A stretch of DNA of 64,000 bases from Verrucomicrobiota bacterium (GCA_026397965.1 JAPLTU010000039.1:62001-126000), one strand, 5' to 3'; shown: positions 19,674 to 30,222, counted from the stretch's first letter. Notes: a model not told the origin generated them from the letters alone. Numbers and translations: made by a program.

Positions 19674-21388
19674 GCGATATCGTCGGAAACGGTGGAACCG
19701 AGGACTTCCTCGATGGTCGTCATGCCAGAAGCTACCTTGCGTTGGCCGTCTTCGCGCATGGTGCGCATGCCAGCTTCGCGCGCCTTGCGTCGGAGATCGA
19801 CCAAGTTGGCCCCCGAATAAATCATTTCTTGGACTTCTTCGGTGATGACAAAAAGTTCGAAGACGCCGCGGCGACCCTTGTACCCGCGATTACCGCATTT
19901 CTGACAGCCCGCACCCTTCATCGGCGTCGCGCCCGCAATATCCTGCACGGACATGCCGATCGAATAAAGTTCCTTGGCCGAGGGCGTGTAGGGCTGCGCG
20001 CAAGATTGACAGACACGACGCACGAGCCGCTGCGCCAAGGCTCCCCGCAAAGCGGCGGAAACCAAGAAGGGCTTAACACCGATATCCACGAGGCGCGTCA
20101 CCGCGCTGACCGAGTCGTTGGTGTGTAAGGTAGAGAAGACCATGTGACCCGTCAGCGCCGCGTTGATGGCGATTTCAGCGGTCTCTAAGTCGCGGATTTC
20201 CCCGATCATGACGATATTGGGAGCCTGACGAAGCATCGCGCGCAGCGCCGCTGCGAAGGTCATGCCCACGTCGCGCTTGACCTGGACTTGGTTGATGCCG
20301 GCCATCTGATATTCGACCGGATCTTCGACCGTGATGATCTTTCGGTCTGGCTTGTTGATGTAGTTAAGCGCGGAGTAAAGTGTCGTGGATTTTCCTGACC
20401 CCGTCGGACCGGTGACAAGGAAGACGCCGTCCGACCCTGAAATCAGGCCCTGGAATTTAGCTTGGTCGTCGGCGAAGAAACCTAATTCAGGCAGGCCGAG
20501 TTTTAGCCCCTCTTTGTCCAGAATACGCATGACGATGGACTCGCCGTAAACGGTCGGCAGGACGGAGACACGTAAGTCGATATCACGACCGCCGGTCCGA
20601 GCCTGAATGCGGCCGTCTTGCGGTATACGTTTTTCAGCGAGCGAAACTTCAGCCATCAGCTTCAAGCGGGAAATAATTGAAGCCTGTAGGCGCTTAGGCG
20701 GACCTTTCATTTCTTGCAGCACGCCATCAACGCGGAAACGCACACGGAAACGCTTCTCCAAGGGCTCCAAGTGAATGTCTGAAGCCTTCCGGCGAATCGC
20801 GTCAACGATGAGCGAATTCACATAACGAATGATGGGGGCATCGTCTTCCTTGACATCGCCCCCCTGCGGCAACTCCACCGAGATGCCGCCTTCTTCAGTC
20901 TTTCCAAAGACATCTTCGTAAGAAACGCTGACCTGTCCGCCGCTATAGCATCGATGAATGGCTGCCTTTAAATCGTCGGGCGTGGCCAGCTTCGGATTAA
21001 GCGCCAATTTCAAGACGCGCGAAAGGGAGTCAAGGGTCTCGGTATCGAGCGGATCAGAAATCGCGACCAGCAGCTCCACCCCATCCATCTGGAGGGGTAG
21101 GATATTATGACGTTCAGCCTGTTCGCGGCCAATCAGTTTAAGTAACTCCTCGGCGGGGGTCACCTGCTCGAGATTGACGACCTCCATATCAAACTCTTGC
21201 CCAAGGGCGGCGGTGATTGCTGGCCAGGCCACCTTCCCTCCCTCGACTACCTTAGCCAACAAAAGGCTGTCAGGGTTCTGGCCCTCTTTAACATCAGTCA
21301 GCGCGGCTCGGGCCACGGCAATATCGGCAGGAGACACGAGTCCCTTGTCCTGAATGAATTGAATGACGAAATCGTCGGCGGTCGTCAC
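19670..21388 (-). CDS. GspE/PilB-family assembly ATPase (first copy)
   Basis: 572-residue assembly ATPase with an N-terminal MshEN domain (about 1-155) and a full catalytic core: ASDIHLEPL, Walker [18 protein letters not shown], Walker B MIGEIRD, His box TLHTND, and a zinc knuckle CQSC / CQKC. Start is GTG at 21388 with no Shine-Dalgarno sequence. It begins the pil subcluster 130 bases after coaE and is translationally coupled to pilT. With the second copy it flanks pilT, an arrangement that suggests separate extension motors or one for secretion and one for pili. Confidence 0.92.
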   Translation of the reverse strand: MTTADDFVIQFIQDKGLVSPADIAVARAALTDVKEGQNPDSLLLAKVVEGGKVAWPAITAALGQEFDMEVVNLEQVTPAEELLKLIGREQAERHNILPLQMDGVELLVAISDPLDTETLDSLSRVLKLALNPKLATPDDLKAAIHRCYSGGQVSVSYEDVFGKTEEGGISVELPQGGDVKEDDAPIIRYVNSLIVDAIRRKASDIHLEPLEKRFRVRFRVDGVLQEMKGPPKRLQASIISRLKLMAEVSLAEKRIPQDGRIQARTGGRDIDLRVSVLPTVYGESIVMRILDKEGLKLGLPELGFFADDQAKFQGLISGSDGVFLVTGPTGSGKSTTLYSALNYINKPDRKIITVEDPVEYQMAGINQVQVKRDVGMTFAAALRAMLRQAPNIVMIGEIRDLETAEIAINAALTGHMVFSTLHTNDSVSAVTRLVDIGVKPFLVSAALRGALAQRLVRRVCQSCAQPYTPSAKELYSIGMSVQDIAGATPMKGAGCQKCGNRGYKGRRGVFELFVITEEVQEMIYSGANLVDLRRKAREAGMRTMREDGQRKVASGMTTIEEVLGSTVSDDIA

Positions 21389-21518
21389 AGGTGGGGAATT
21401 CCGGAGCAGTAGCGGGGTTGAGAGCAGCGTTCCCCGGAGAGGGGGACGACTGGGAAAAATAAGGTAAATCAGCGAACCTTAGCCGCAATCGCAAATTAAC
21501 CAAAATTTGACGGGCAGA

Positions 21519-22091
21519 TTATCGAGTTTTCCATTGCAACAATTTCGCAACTTCGGCTCTTAAAAATTCGAGACTCCCATCATTCCAGAGTACGAAATGG
21601 GCCTTCTTAACCTTCTCTACGAGAGGTAGTTGCGAATAAATCCTTTTCTTTGCTTCGGTAAGATCCATCCCCCTGTCAGCCAAACGTTGAAGACGAATAT
21701 CCTCAGAGCACGCGACACAAACTACGACATCAAAGTCGGCCGCTAAATCCTTTTCAAAAAGAAGCGGGATTTCGACTACGTATGAACGCAACGAATCGGC
21801 GGTCGCAAGTTTCCTCAACCGGGCGACTTCAGGATGCGTTACGGACTCCAAAAACGCCAATTCAGCCAGGTCGCTAAAAACCTTATTCCCGATCCAACTA
21901 CGGCTCGGACTCCCATCTGGCCCCAGACAATCGGACCCCCACCTGGCTACCAACTGACTGCGGCAAGCGGCTGACATCAAAACCTGACGCGCGATGACAT
22001 CCGCATCCACAAGGACATAGCCGTGTTCGGCGAACAAAGCAGCCGCGGCGGTTTTTCCGCAACCGATACCACCCGTAAGACCGATGACCAT
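21519..22091 (-). CDS. coaE: Dephospho-CoA kinase
   Basis: Last step of CoA synthesis: ATP-dependent phosphorylation of the 3'-OH of dephospho-CoA. 190 residues, family length. The P-loop GLTGGIGCGKT starts at residue 4, followed by the VDADVIARQV segment that binds dephospho-CoA and the LLFEKDL and RQ-type lid region. It lies 37 bases after ftsH in the same direction. No Shine-Dalgarno sequence. Confidence 0.94.
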   Translation of the reverse strand: MVIGLTGGIGCGKTAAAALFAEHGYVLVDADVIARQVLMSAACRSQLVARWGSDCLGPDGSPSRSWIGNKVFSDLAELAFLESVTHPEVARLRKLATADSLRSYVVEIPLLFEKDLAADFDVVVCVACSEDIRLQRLADRGMDLTEAKKRIYSQLPLVEKVKKAHFVLWNDGSLEFLRAEVAKLLQWKTR

Positions 22092-22128
22092 GCGTAGATT
22101 GAAGCCCCCTGCCGAGCGGGGGCAAACC

Positions 22129-24117
22129 TCAAGCAGGACTGGGCGCAGATTGTGTCCCGGCCTCTGGGATGGAACCGCTCACAGGGGCCTCCCGGGGTGG
22201 TGCGATGACGGGATTACCGACGATCGGAGTCTGGATCGAGCCAGTCTTGATGATTTCCATCACATGGATGCCATCAAGAGTCTCATGCTCAAGCAGAGCT
22301 TCGGCAATCTTGCGATGGGCCTCGGAATTTTCGCTCAGGACTTTTTCGGCGCGCGCAAATTGTTCGTTCACGATGAGGGCAACGGCTTGGTCGATGCGGC
22401 GAGCCGTGTCATCACTGTAAGCCTGAGTCTGCGTCCGTGACATCTCGCGCCCGAGGAAAGTATGTTCAGAATTTTCTCCGAAAGCGATCGGGCCGAGCTC
22501 GCTCATACCCCAATCACAAACCATTTGCCGGGCCAAGCGAGTGGCTTGCTTGATGTCTGAAGAGGCGCCATTCGAGACGTCGCCGGTAACCACGCGCTCG
22601 CCGATACGCCCTGCCATGGCAGAACAAATATAGTTCAGCAGACGATGCTTCGAGTAGCCTAGGATGTCTTTGGTGGGGACATACATCGCCATCCCTAAAG
22701 CACGACCCCGAGGAATAATCGTCACTTTATGCAGCGGCAAAGTGCCATCATCGATGACCGCCTGGACGACGGCATGCCCGGCTTCGTGATAAGCGGTGCT
22801 CCGACGATCTTCTTCGTCCATGACCTTCTTTCGTTCGCGACCGAAGGCGATTTTATCCCGAGCTTCTTCCATGTCGGACATCTCGACTTTATCCCGATTT
22901 CGACGTCCGGCATGCAGCGCCCCTTCATTTAAAAGATTAGCCAGATCTGCGCCTGACATTCCGGTCGTAATGCGTGCGACCCGAGCGAGATCCACCGACG
23001 GTGCTAACTGAAAACGCTTAGCGTGCACCGCGAGAACGGCCTCGCGCCCGCGCAAATCTGGAAGGTCGACGAAGACCTGCCGGTCGAAGCGTCCTGGACG
23101 CAGTAGGGCTGCATCCAATACGTCTGAACGATTCGTCGCTCCAATCACGATGACCCCGGCTTGGCCGTCGAATCCATCCATCTCGACGAGCAAAGAATTG
23201 AGGGTCTGTTCGCGTTCATCATTTCCGCCGCCGACGCCGGTGCCGCGCTGACGACCGACGGCATCGATCTCGTCGATAAAGATGATACAAGGCGCGAGCT
23301 TGCGGGCCTGTTCGAAAGTATCTCGCACGCGGGCGGCGCCCACGCCGACGAACATTTCGACGAAATCCGAACCGCTGATGCTGAGAAAAGGTACGCCCGC
23401 CTCGCCGGCGACCGCCCTAGCCAACAGCGTCTTGCCGGTCCCAGGGGGACCGACCATCAGGATCCCCTTGGGAATGGTAGCTCCGATCTTTGTGAAGCGT
23501 TTGGGGTCGCGGAGAAAGTCTACGATCTCCTTCACTTCTTCCTTAGCCTCATCGCAACCCGCGACATCCTTGAAAGTAGTCGTTTCTTTTTCGGTAGAGT
23601 TCAGGCGGGCACGCGTCTTGGCGAACTGCATCGCCCCTCGGTTCGCATTCTTAAGAAAGCGATACATCATGAACAGCACGACACCAGAGACCAGCAATGT
23701 CGGCAGGACGTTGTACAGGAACATCGTCCAGCCAGTCTGCGCTGGAACTTCCTTGAATGCGTCCTTGCCTACGGCGGCGCGCAGATCTTCGAAGTTCTTT
23801 TCCGTCAGGCGGCCGGATGCGATGAATTTGGACTTATCATTGGCATCCGCCCCCTTCACCTCGAGTTCACCGGCGACCTGATACCAACTATCCGTTCCGC
23901 CCGTCGGGTCGGGCTTAACCGTCAAGGTCTTGATTTTCTTCTCTTGGGCTAAAGAAAGTACCTGCGTAACGCCCAACTGCTGGATGGAACTAGTTGCCGG
24001 GCTAGAGAATTGGAGCAAGGCCACGACTGCAGCCATAATCAGCAGCCAGACAAGAACTGGCTTACCGTTCATACGTGGTCCGTTTTTATTATCATCTGGC
24101 TGATCGTTTTGACTCAT
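22129..24117 (-). CDS. ftsH: ATP-dependent zinc metalloprotease FtsH
   Basis: Membrane-bound AAA+ protease that degrades damaged membrane and short-lived proteins. 662 residues. Two N-terminal membrane helices (about 18-38 and 130-151) enclose a periplasmic domain. Then follow Walker A GPPGTGKT, Walker [12 protein letters not shown], the second region of homology [20 protein letters not shown], and the zinc site HEAGH with the downstream third-ligand region. The tail is Pro/Ala rich. It sits between tilS and coaE; tilS-ftsH adjacency is a widely conserved arrangement. Confidence 0.96.
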   Translation of the reverse strand: MSQNDQPDDNKNGPRMNGKPVLVWLLIMAAVVALLQFSSPATSSIQQLGVTQVLSLAQEKKIKTLTVKPDPTGGTDSWYQVAGELEVKGADANDKSKFIASGRLTEKNFEDLRAAVGKDAFKEVPAQTGWTMFLYNVLPTLLVSGVVLFMMYRFLKNANRGAMQFAKTRARLNSTEKETTTFKDVAGCDEAKEEVKEIVDFLRDPKRFTKIGATIPKGILMVGPPGTGKTLLARAVAGEAGVPFLSISGSDFVEMFVGVGAARVRDTFEQARKLAPCIIFIDEIDAVGRQRGTGVGGGNDEREQTLNSLLVEMDGFDGQAGVIVIGATNRSDVLDAALLRPGRFDRQVFVDLPDLRGREAVLAVHAKRFQLAPSVDLARVARITTGMSGADLANLLNEGALHAGRRNRDKVEMSDMEEARDKIAFGRERKKVMDEEDRRSTAYHEAGHAVVQAVIDDGTLPLHKVTIIPRGRALGMAMYVPTKDILGYSKHRLLNYICSAMAGRIGERVVTGDVSNGASSDIKQATRLARQMVCDWGMSELGPIAFGENSEHTFLGREMSRTQTQAYSDDTARRIDQAVALIVNEQFARAEKVLSENSEAHRKIAEALLEHETLDGIHVMEIIKTGSIQTPIVGNPVIAPPREAPVSGSIPEAGTQSAPSPA

Positions 24118-24137
24118 TGGCAGAGGTTCTAACTTAC

Positions 24138-25529
24138 TCAGGGACTAAGCCAAGTCAATCGGAGAGCCCCTTTAACTGGCCCCGACAAACGTGCAGACTC
24201 CGCCGGCGGCAGGCCAGGCACCCACACGATCGCACCCTGAGCGAGCACGACGGGCAAGGCCGCCCTCAGTTCCACAGGGATTTTGCGGTTGATAAGTAAG
24301 TCTGACAGCTTGGCCGAACCCGGCGCACCCAGCGGCTGATAACGATCCCCCTCTGACTTTCCCCGCCAAAACAAATTCTCCAGAGGGACGTTAAGGTATG
24401 CCACCCGGTCGGGCGAAATATCGCCACGGGATAATTTTGCCCAAAGTTCTTCGTCAACATCGACGCGTTCAGCCAAAAGTCCGCATTCGTCGGCCGTCAC
24501 GCCTTCCATCAACGGGCGCTCCAAAGCATCCAAGGCCTGCGCGGAAAGTGGCATCATTATCAATTGCTGGGCTTGCACGCGCACGACAATTCCGCGCACG
24601 GCGGATTGGGCTGCGACGTCCGAATGGATGGCGGAGACCAGCGGAGCCAACGATGCCAAACTTGGTTCGGTGATTCCGTGGTAGTAAAGAAATTGGGTTA
24701 AGACTTCGCGGATTAGCGCCTCTGGCCGGCCCTTCAAGCCTGCGACGGGCATCGCTCCTTCGACCCCGACAACACAACCCAGCTCTTCGGCCCAAGTCGC
24801 CAAAGCAGCCTGGGATTCGCCCAGAATACGGGCAGAGCGGGCAAATCCTTGCTGATAATCGCTGCCAAGAGCCGTATCGCCGCCAGCCTTCAGCCAGATC
24901 CGAACCCGATTACGGGCGGCGACCGGCAAGACGTTCGTGGCATCCTCACGCCATGGCAACTCGGCGTCCATCAATGAACATCTGAGTTTTTCCTTGGTAA
25001 CACCGGCAGCAATGAGCGGGCGCCAGCGGTGATGGCCGTCCTTAAACGATTGCCACCCGCGCGGAGCCGAAAGCCCCGATAAGCCAGCGCCTCGGGCCAA
25101 GCGCAGAAGTAAAGTTTCGACGACATCGTCAAGGTGATGGGCCGTACACAGCAAATCGAAGCCCAGCAGTTTACGTTGCGTGGTAAAAAAAGCGTTCCGC
25201 GCCTCGCGTAAAGTAAGCTCCGAAGCCGGACCTAAAGATTCACGTTGGGCAATTTTACAAGGCACCCCAAGCAGCCCGCAGATGTCTTGGACGAATCGAG
25301 CATCTTCGGCGGAAGCTTCCCCTCTCACCTGATGATCGAAGTGCAAAACCACCAAGCGAGAGCGGAGCGACTCATCTGCCCACAGGGAGCAAAGAAGGTA
25401 AATGGAGTCCGCTCCCCCAGAAACAGCGACTGCGATGGGGCCACGAACATCTGAGGGCAATGCGGGCAGACGCGGAAGCTTCTTAGCAGCTGCGCGTAAA
25501 ATCTCGGAGGGTGGCAGAATCACTGGCAC
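24138..25529 (-). CDS. tilS: tRNA(Ile)-lysidine synthetase
   Basis: Converts C34 of the CAU-anticodon tRNA-Ile to lysidine so that it reads AUA. 463 residues. The N-type ATP pyrophosphatase domain carries the PP-loop SGGADS (about 35-40), LHFDHQVRGEASAEDA and AHHLDDVVETLLLRLARGAGLSGL. The C-terminal half holds the TilS substrate-binding and lid domains (LGAPGSAKLSDLLINRKIP is typical). It lies 20 bases upstream of ftsH and 47 bases after serS, all co-directional. Confidence 0.95.
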   Translation of the reverse strand: MPVILPPSEILRAAAKKLPRLPALPSDVRGPIAVAVSGGADSIYLLCSLWADESLRSRLVVLHFDHQVRGEASAEDARFVQDICGLLGVPCKIAQRESLGPASELTLREARNAFFTTQRKLLGFDLLCTAHHLDDVVETLLLRLARGAGLSGLSAPRGWQSFKDGHHRWRPLIAAGVTKEKLRCSLMDAELPWREDATNVLPVAARNRVRIWLKAGGDTALGSDYQQGFARSARILGESQAALATWAEELGCVVGVEGAMPVAGLKGRPEALIREVLTQFLYYHGITEPSLASLAPLVSAIHSDVAAQSAVRGIVVRVQAQQLIMMPLSAQALDALERPLMEGVTADECGLLAERVDVDEELWAKLSRGDISPDRVAYLNVPLENLFWRGKSEGDRYQPLGAPGSAKLSDLLINRKIPVELRAALPVVLAQGAIVWVPGLPPAESARLSGPVKGALRLTWLSP

Positions 25530-25576
25530 GGATTCAAACTAACGACAGCCGAGAGACTGCCAACACTAAGCGACGC

Positions 25577-26845
25577 TCAGAAGGACAAGCTTTCTTTGCC
25601 ATACCACCGGCGCAGTGCCTCTGGAATCCGGACGGAGCCGTCGGCTTGGAGATTATTCTCCAAGATGGCCGCCAGCACGCGCGGAAGACCCAAGGCCGAA
25701 CCATTGAGCGTGTGGACGAACTCGGGCTTTCCGTCTTTAGGGCGGAACCGTATCCCCGCGCGGCGGGCCTGGAAGTCGGTGAAATTAGAGCAACTTGAGA
25801 CTTCGAGCCAGCGCTTCTGGCCGCCTGCCCAGACTTCAAGGTCATACTGCTTACTATGCGAAAAACCAATATCGCCGGCACAGATCAACAATACGCGATA
25901 AGGCAGATTAAGCTTCTGGAGCAAGCGTTCGGCATCTCCGCGCAGCAACTCTAGCTCATCGAAGGATTTCTCGGGGTGTACCCATTTGACCAATTCGACC
26001 TTATCGAACTGGTGTAAACGATTCAGGCCACGCACGTGTGCGCCCCAACTACCCGCTTCGCGTCGAAAACAGGGCGTGTAGCCGCAACGCTTCACGGGCA
26101 AGGTATTTTCCTCGAGGATTTCGTCGCGGAAGAAATTTGTGACCGGCACTTCGGCCGTCGGAATCATGTAAAAATCATCGACCTGCGCGTGGTACATCTG
26201 GCCTTCCTTGTCGGGCAATTGCCCCGTCGCCGTCGCGCTCGCCGCATTGACCATCAAAGGCGCATGGACCTCCGTATAACCTGCGGTACCAGCTTCTTCC
26301 AAGAAAAACTGAATGAGGGCGCGCACCAGACGGGCCATGTCCCCGACATAAAAGGGAAACCCGGCGCCAGTCACCTTAACGCCTCGTTCGAAGTCGATCG
26401 CCTTGTTGAACCAAGAAATATCCCAGTGCGGCTTGGCCGCAGAGGAAACGAGTTGCACCTGATTCCCCCAAGTCAGGACGACCTGGTTGTCTGCTTCGGT
26501 GCGACCTTCGGGCACGGAGACGTGCGGAATGTTGGGGACGGTCAGACAGGCGGCCTTCCAGCTTTCTTCTACCTCCGCGACCTTCTTCTCCAGCTCTTTG
26601 GCTTTTACTGAAAATGCTTTCATTTCCGTCAGTTTAGCTTGGAATTCGGGCGACCCTTTCGGCATCGCGGCCATGTCTTTATTCGCGGCATTCTGGGCCG
26701 AACGAACGGACTCAAACTCGACCAAGGCATGGCGGCGGGCCTCATCAGCGGCCAAGACGGCGGACAGATCGACCTGGAATTTTTTCCGGGCTACGCCTTT
26801 TCGGACGAAGTCGATTTGTTCACGCAGTAATTTCGGGTCTAACAT
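25577..26845 (-). CDS. serS: Seryl-tRNA synthetase
   Basis: Class II aminoacyl-tRNA synthetase charging tRNA-Ser. 422 residues. MLDPKLLREQIDFVRKG opens the N-terminal coiled-coil arm (about 1-105) that grips the long variable arm of tRNA-Ser. The catalytic domain follows, with the motif 2 loop CFRREAGSWGAHVRGLNRLHQF and a motif 3 region NGSALGLPRVLAAILENN. First gene of the long minus-strand array; divergent from the DUF4337 gene. No Shine-Dalgarno sequence. Confidence 0.97.
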   Translation of the reverse strand: MLDPKLLREQIDFVRKGVARKKFQVDLSAVLAADEARRHALVEFESVRSAQNAANKDMAAMPKGSPEFQAKLTEMKAFSVKAKELEKKVAEVEESWKAACLTVPNIPHVSVPEGRTEADNQVVLTWGNQVQLVSSAAKPHWDISWFNKAIDFERGVKVTGAGFPFYVGDMARLVRALIQFFLEEAGTAGYTEVHAPLMVNAASATATGQLPDKEGQMYHAQVDDFYMIPTAEVPVTNFFRDEILEENTLPVKRCGYTPCFRREAGSWGAHVRGLNRLHQFDKVELVKWVHPEKSFDELELLRGDAERLLQKLNLPYRVLLICAGDIGFSHSKQYDLEVWAGGQKRWLEVSSCSNFTDFQARRAGIRFRPKDGKPEFVHTLNGSALGLPRVLAAILENNLQADGSVRIPEALRRWYGKESLSF

Positions 26846-27018
26846 GTAAGGACATTGCCCAAATCCCCCGCCCTAGGGCAACGGGGAATTAATGCATTCT
26901 GCTTATTTCAAGGGCATCCCGGCCCTAAACCCATCCGCCAGAGCCCCGCCATGAACGGCTTAAAGATTATTTAGATTGAGCCCCCTTTCTTCTGCCGATT
27001 GCGTGAGTATCTATCACC

Positions 27019-27618
27019 ATGAGCGAAACAAAGAAAACAGAAACTTCGGCACCCGCAGCCGACGCGTGGACCAAATGGGTCGCTCTCTCCACCACCCTTC
27101 TCGCGGTCTGCGCAGCTTTTGCGACACTCAAAGGCGGCAGCTACTCCACCAAAACGCAGTTGGCCAACGTCAGCGCGTCCAATAAGTGGTCTTACTTTCA
27201 GTCCAAGAGCCTGAAAGAAACCGCGCGCGACACTGAGAGCACGATCATCAAGGTCATCGAGGCCTCAGCGACCAATCCCGAAGCCAAAGCCATCGCTCGA
27301 AAGGCGATCGAGAAGGCCGATGACGAAATCAAACGCTATAAGATCGAAAAGGCGGAAATCATGAAAGAGGCCCAATTCCTCGACGCGGAAGCCGCTTATA
27401 GCCAGGCCCGAGGCGGAAACTTCGGGCTGGCCATCATGTTCCTCCAGATTGCCATCATGCTCTCGGCCATCTCGGCCTTGATGAAGAAGAAGTCTTTCTG
27501 GATCGTGGGCCTTTGCGCGGGTGCCATCGGCGTCGGATTCTTGCTTTTCGCTTGGCCGCTTTACGAAAAAATCAACCCGCCACCCGTCTCACCGGTTGCC
27601 GTCAAGGCCAACAAGTGA
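27019..27618 (+). CDS. DUF4337-family membrane protein
   Basis: 199 residues. A short polar N-terminus is followed by a membrane helix (about 22-40, VALSTTLLAVCAAFATLKGG), a soluble helical region with the family's NKWSYFQSKSLKE segment (about 54-66) and two C-terminal helices (about 138-155 and 161-180). This matches DUF4337, small inner-membrane proteins of unknown role. It is monocistronic, divergent from serS, and closed by a strong bidirectional terminator. The gene shows no Shine-Dalgarno sequence. Confidence 0.75.
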   Translation: MSETKKTETSAPAADAWTKWVALSTTLLAVCAAFATLKGGSYSTKTQLANVSASNKWSYFQSKSLKETARDTESTIIKVIEASATNPEAKAIARKAIEKADDEIKRYKIEKAEIMKEAQFLDAEAAYSQARGGNFGLAIMFLQIAIMLSAISALMKKKSFWIVGLCAGAIGVGFLLFAWPLYEKINPPPVSPVAVKANK

Positions 27619-27639
27619 CCAGGCCCGACTGACCTGAAC

Positions 27640-27674
27640 AAAAAGAAACCCCGCCGATGGCGGGGTTTCTTTTT
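27640..27674. terminator. Bidirectional terminator between DUF4337 gene and ndk
   Basis: A 16-bp symmetrical stem (AAAAAGAAACCCCGCC / GGCGGGGTTTCTTTTT) with a 3-base loop and U-tracts on both strands. It serves the two convergent genes. Confidence 0.9.
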
Positions 27675-27696
27675 GGGTTCACCGTCTGTTAACCAC

Positions 27697-28131
27697 TCAG
27701 ACCCGACTCGCTTCTGGCGCGAAAACTTCATCGGCGCGGAAAAAGCGACGGACTTCATCTTCGGCCGCGGCAGGGCTATCCGAGGCGTGACAAACATTGC
27801 GCATCATCTCGGTACCGAAATCGCCCCGAATGGTACCCTTAGGTGCGACTTTTGAATTCGTCGGGCCCAAGAGTTCCCGGACGCGGGCGATAACATTTTC
27901 GCCGGTCAAAACCGCGACGATCACCGGACGTGAGGACATGAAGGCCTCGATCTCGGGGTAGAAAGGCTTATCCGCAACGTGAGCATAATGCTCGCGAAGT
28001 TGAGCCGACGTGAGTCGAGTCATCTTACAGGCCTGAACTTCGAAGCCAGCGGACTCGAAGCGCGCGAGAACCGTACCGACGAGCCGGCGCTCCATGCAGT
28101 CCGGCTTTAGAATGATGAGGGTCTTTTCCAT
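27697..28131 (-). CDS. ndk: Nucleoside-diphosphate kinase
   Basis: Balances NTP pools by phosphoryl transfer through a phosphohistidine. 144 residues. TLIILKPD at the N-terminus, the Kpn-loop region, RxxxGPT (85-91) and the catalytic H115 in NVCHASDS are all present. A GGGAGG ribosome-binding site 5 bases before the ATG is one of the few clear ones in this window. It lies 94 bases downstream of ispF on the same strand. Confidence 0.96.
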   Translation of the reverse strand: MEKTLIILKPDCMERRLVGTVLARFESAGFEVQACKMTRLTSAQLREHYAHVADKPFYPEIEAFMSSRPVIVAVLTGENVIARVRELLGPTNSKVAPKGTIRGDFGTEMMRNVCHASDSPAAAEDEVRRFFRADEVFAPEASRV

Positions 28132-28225
28132 GAGGGCCTCCCACGAAGTGGCAGGTCGTTAACTTTTGGCCTTTTAGGCACTTTTGACAAGCCCCAACCC
28201 TATTTATGGCTTAAAATGGGCAGTT

Positions 28226-28717
28226 TTAAGGCCTAAAAAGCAGACAAACCGCATGGACGGCCAAGGCCTTGCCCTGTCCCAGCGAATCCATCCCCTCGTT
28301 CGTCGTCGCCTTTACTCCGACCTGGGAGGGGTCGACCCCCATGATTTCGGCAACCTTCTGACGGATAGCTTCCACGTAAGGCATGATTTTAGGCCGCTCA
28401 CCGATCAGGACTAAATCCAAATTCCCGACCTTCCACCCAAGACGCCCCGCTTCATCGACGGCTTTTTTTAATATCTTTGCCGAATCCAAACCCTTATGAG
28501 CCAGCGCATCGTTAGGGAAATAATGCCCGATGTCGCGTAAACCAGAGGCGCCGAGAATCGCGTCGGCGGCGGCGTGCAGCAAAACATCTGCATCCGAATG
28601 CCCTTCCGGCCCGACCTCAGAGGGAATCAAGACGCCGCCGAGAATGCAGGGTCGGCCAAGCACGAGGGGGTGGATATCATAACCAAGCCCGACGCGAAAA
28701 GGCGGCATTGAGGACAT
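28226..28717 (-). CDS. ispF: 2-C-methyl-D-erythritol 2,4-cyclodiphosphate synthase
   Basis: Non-mevalonate isoprenoid pathway: cyclises CDP-ME-2-phosphate to MEcPP with release of CMP. 163 residues. Zinc ligands D14 and H16 in GYDIHPL and the histidine of GLRDIGHYFP and of SDADVLLHA are present, together with the C-terminal ATTNEGMDSLGQGKALAVHAV. The start is either 28717 (MSSMPP, preceded closely by AAAGGGG) or 28708. ispD is not adjacent. Same strand as ndk. Confidence 0.96.
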   Translation of the reverse strand: MSSMPPFRVGLGYDIHPLVLGRPCILGGVLIPSEVGPEGHSDADVLLHAAADAILGASGLRDIGHYFPNDALAHKGLDSAKILKKAVDEAGRLGWKVGNLDLVLIGERPKIMPYVEAIRQKVAEIMGVDPSQVGVKATTNEGMDSLGQGKALAVHAVCLLFRP

Positions 28718-28816
28718 AACCCCTTTCTAAGCCATATTTACGGGAAAGGAAAGCCCTTGCACAAAACCCTTGAAAGCCTGACTTGGGCAGGCATTTTGAA
28801 GGCCTGTCAGTCTTAA

Positions 28817-28888
28817 GGCGCGGTAGCCAAGTGGTAAGGCCGGGCTCTGCAAAAGCCCCATGCGTCGGTTCAATTCCGACCCGCGCCT
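28817..28888 (+). tRNA. tRNA-Cys (GCA)
   Basis: Acceptor GGCGCGG (28817-28823) pairs with CCGCGCC (28881-28887). The anticodon loop CTGCAAA gives GCA, the T loop is TTCAATT, and the discriminator at 28888 is U, the cysteine identity base. CCA is not encoded. It is followed by a strong terminator hairpin. Confidence 0.95.
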
Positions 28889-28900
28889 CCCGTTTAAAAC

Positions 28901-28934
28901 AAGAAGGGCGTCCCTCTCGGACGCCCTTCTTCCT
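28901..28934. terminator. Bidirectional terminator between tRNA-Cys and argG
   Basis: A 13-bp stem (AAGAAGGGCGTCC / GGACGCCCTTCTT) with a CTCTC loop. It lies 12 bases after tRNA-Cys on the plus strand and 16 bases after the argG stop on the minus strand. Confidence 0.8.
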
Positions 28935-28949
28935 TCATGAATCGAATCT

Positions 28950-30206
28950 TCAGCGGACCGTCTTGCTCAGATTAGCCACGCCGTTGACCTTGGAGTTCAC
29001 GCGCAAGCGAAGGCCGTTAAGACGAATAAACCCGGTAGCGTCATCCTGATTATACGCCTTGGTCGGATCGGCCTCCATGGTGGCGATATGCGGATTATAG
29101 AGGGAGCGCGGGCTCTTCCGGCCGGCCACATAAAGCCCACCCTTATACAACTTCACGCGGACGGTACCCGTCACATTACGTTGCGATTCGGTGATCAGAG
29201 CCTGTAAGGCCAAGCGCTCAGGCGCATACCAGAAACCATTGTAAACGAGGGTGGCATAGCGCGGGACGAGTGAGTCGCGCAGGTGCATGACCTCACGGTC
29301 CATGGTGATGGATTCGACCTGACGATGGGCAAAGTGAAGAATGGTGCCGCCTGGGGTCTCGTAGACGCCGCGGCTCTTCATGCCGACGAAACGGTTCTCG
29401 ACCATGTCAACTCGGCCGATGCCGTGGCGTCCGCCAATCTTATTAAGCGTGCGCATCACACCAAGCGGGTTGAGCTTCTTGCCATTGACGGCGACGCAAT
29501 CGCCTTGGCGGAATTCGAGCTCAACATACTCGGGCTTATTCGGAGCGTCTTCGGGTGAGACCGAAAGCTTAAACATACCCTTATTGGCCGGAGCGAAAGC
29601 ATCCATCCAAGGATCCTCCAAGATGCCCGCCTCATAAGAAATGTGCAGGAGATTACGGTCGGAGGAATAGGGCTTCTTGGCGCTGGCTTCGACGGGGATC
29701 TTATGTTCGGCACAGTAAGCGATCATCTCGGCGCGACCGGGGAAATCCTTACGGAAAGCTTCGTTTCGCCAAGGGGCGATGATTTCCAAATCGGGAGCCA
29801 AGGCCGCACAGGTGAGCTCAAAACGCACCTGGTCGTTGCCCTTGCCAGTGGCACCGTGGGCGATGGCAGTGGCGCCTTCCTTGCGAGCGATTTCGACCAT
29901 ACGCTTGGCGATGAGCGGACGGGCGATCGAAGTACCGAGGTAATACTGGCCTTCGTAAATGGCACCAGCCTGCATCATCGGAAAGATGAAGTCGCGGGCG
30001 AATTCTTCCTGCAGGTCGTCGACGTAGAGCTTGGAGGCCCCCGTCTTCATCGCCTTAGGCTTGAGACCCTTAAGCTCATCTTCTTGTCCGATGTCGGCAC
30101 AAAATGCAATCATCTCGGCATCGTGTTTTTCCTTGATCCAGGAAAGGAGGACGGAGGTATCGAGTCCGCCAGAGTAGGCCAGGACGATTTTCTTCTTCTT
30201 GCTCAT
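28950..30206 (-). CDS. argG: Argininosuccinate synthase
   Basis: Joins citrulline and aspartate with ATP to argininosuccinate. 418 residues from the start [18 protein letters not shown] at 30206; an in-frame start at 30293 would overlap argF. The N-type PP-loop [21 protein letters not shown] and the YAPERLALQ tail are typical. It is the last gene of the arg cluster, 16 bases after argF. argH is not in the window. Confidence 0.97.
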   Translation of the reverse strand: MSKKKKIVLAYSGGLDTSVLLSWIKEKHDAEMIAFCADIGQEDELKGLKPKAMKTGASKLYVDDLQEEFARDFIFPMMQAGAIYEGQYYLGTSIARPLIAKRMVEIARKEGATAIAHGATGKGNDQVRFELTCAALAPDLEIIAPWRNEAFRKDFPGRAEMIAYCAEHKIPVEASAKKPYSSDRNLLHISYEAGILEDPWMDAFAPANKGMFKLSVSPEDAPNKPEYVELEFRQGDCVAVNGKKLNPLGVMRTLNKIGGRHGIGRVDMVENRFVGMKSRGVYETPGGTILHFAHRQVESITMDREVMHLRDSLVPRYATLVYNGFWYAPERLALQALITESQRNVTGTVRVKLYKGGLYVAGRKSPRSLYNPHIATMEADPTKAYNQDDATGFIRLNGLRLRVNSKVNGVANLSKTVR

Positions 30207-30222
30207 GATAGTAGGATGGAAA

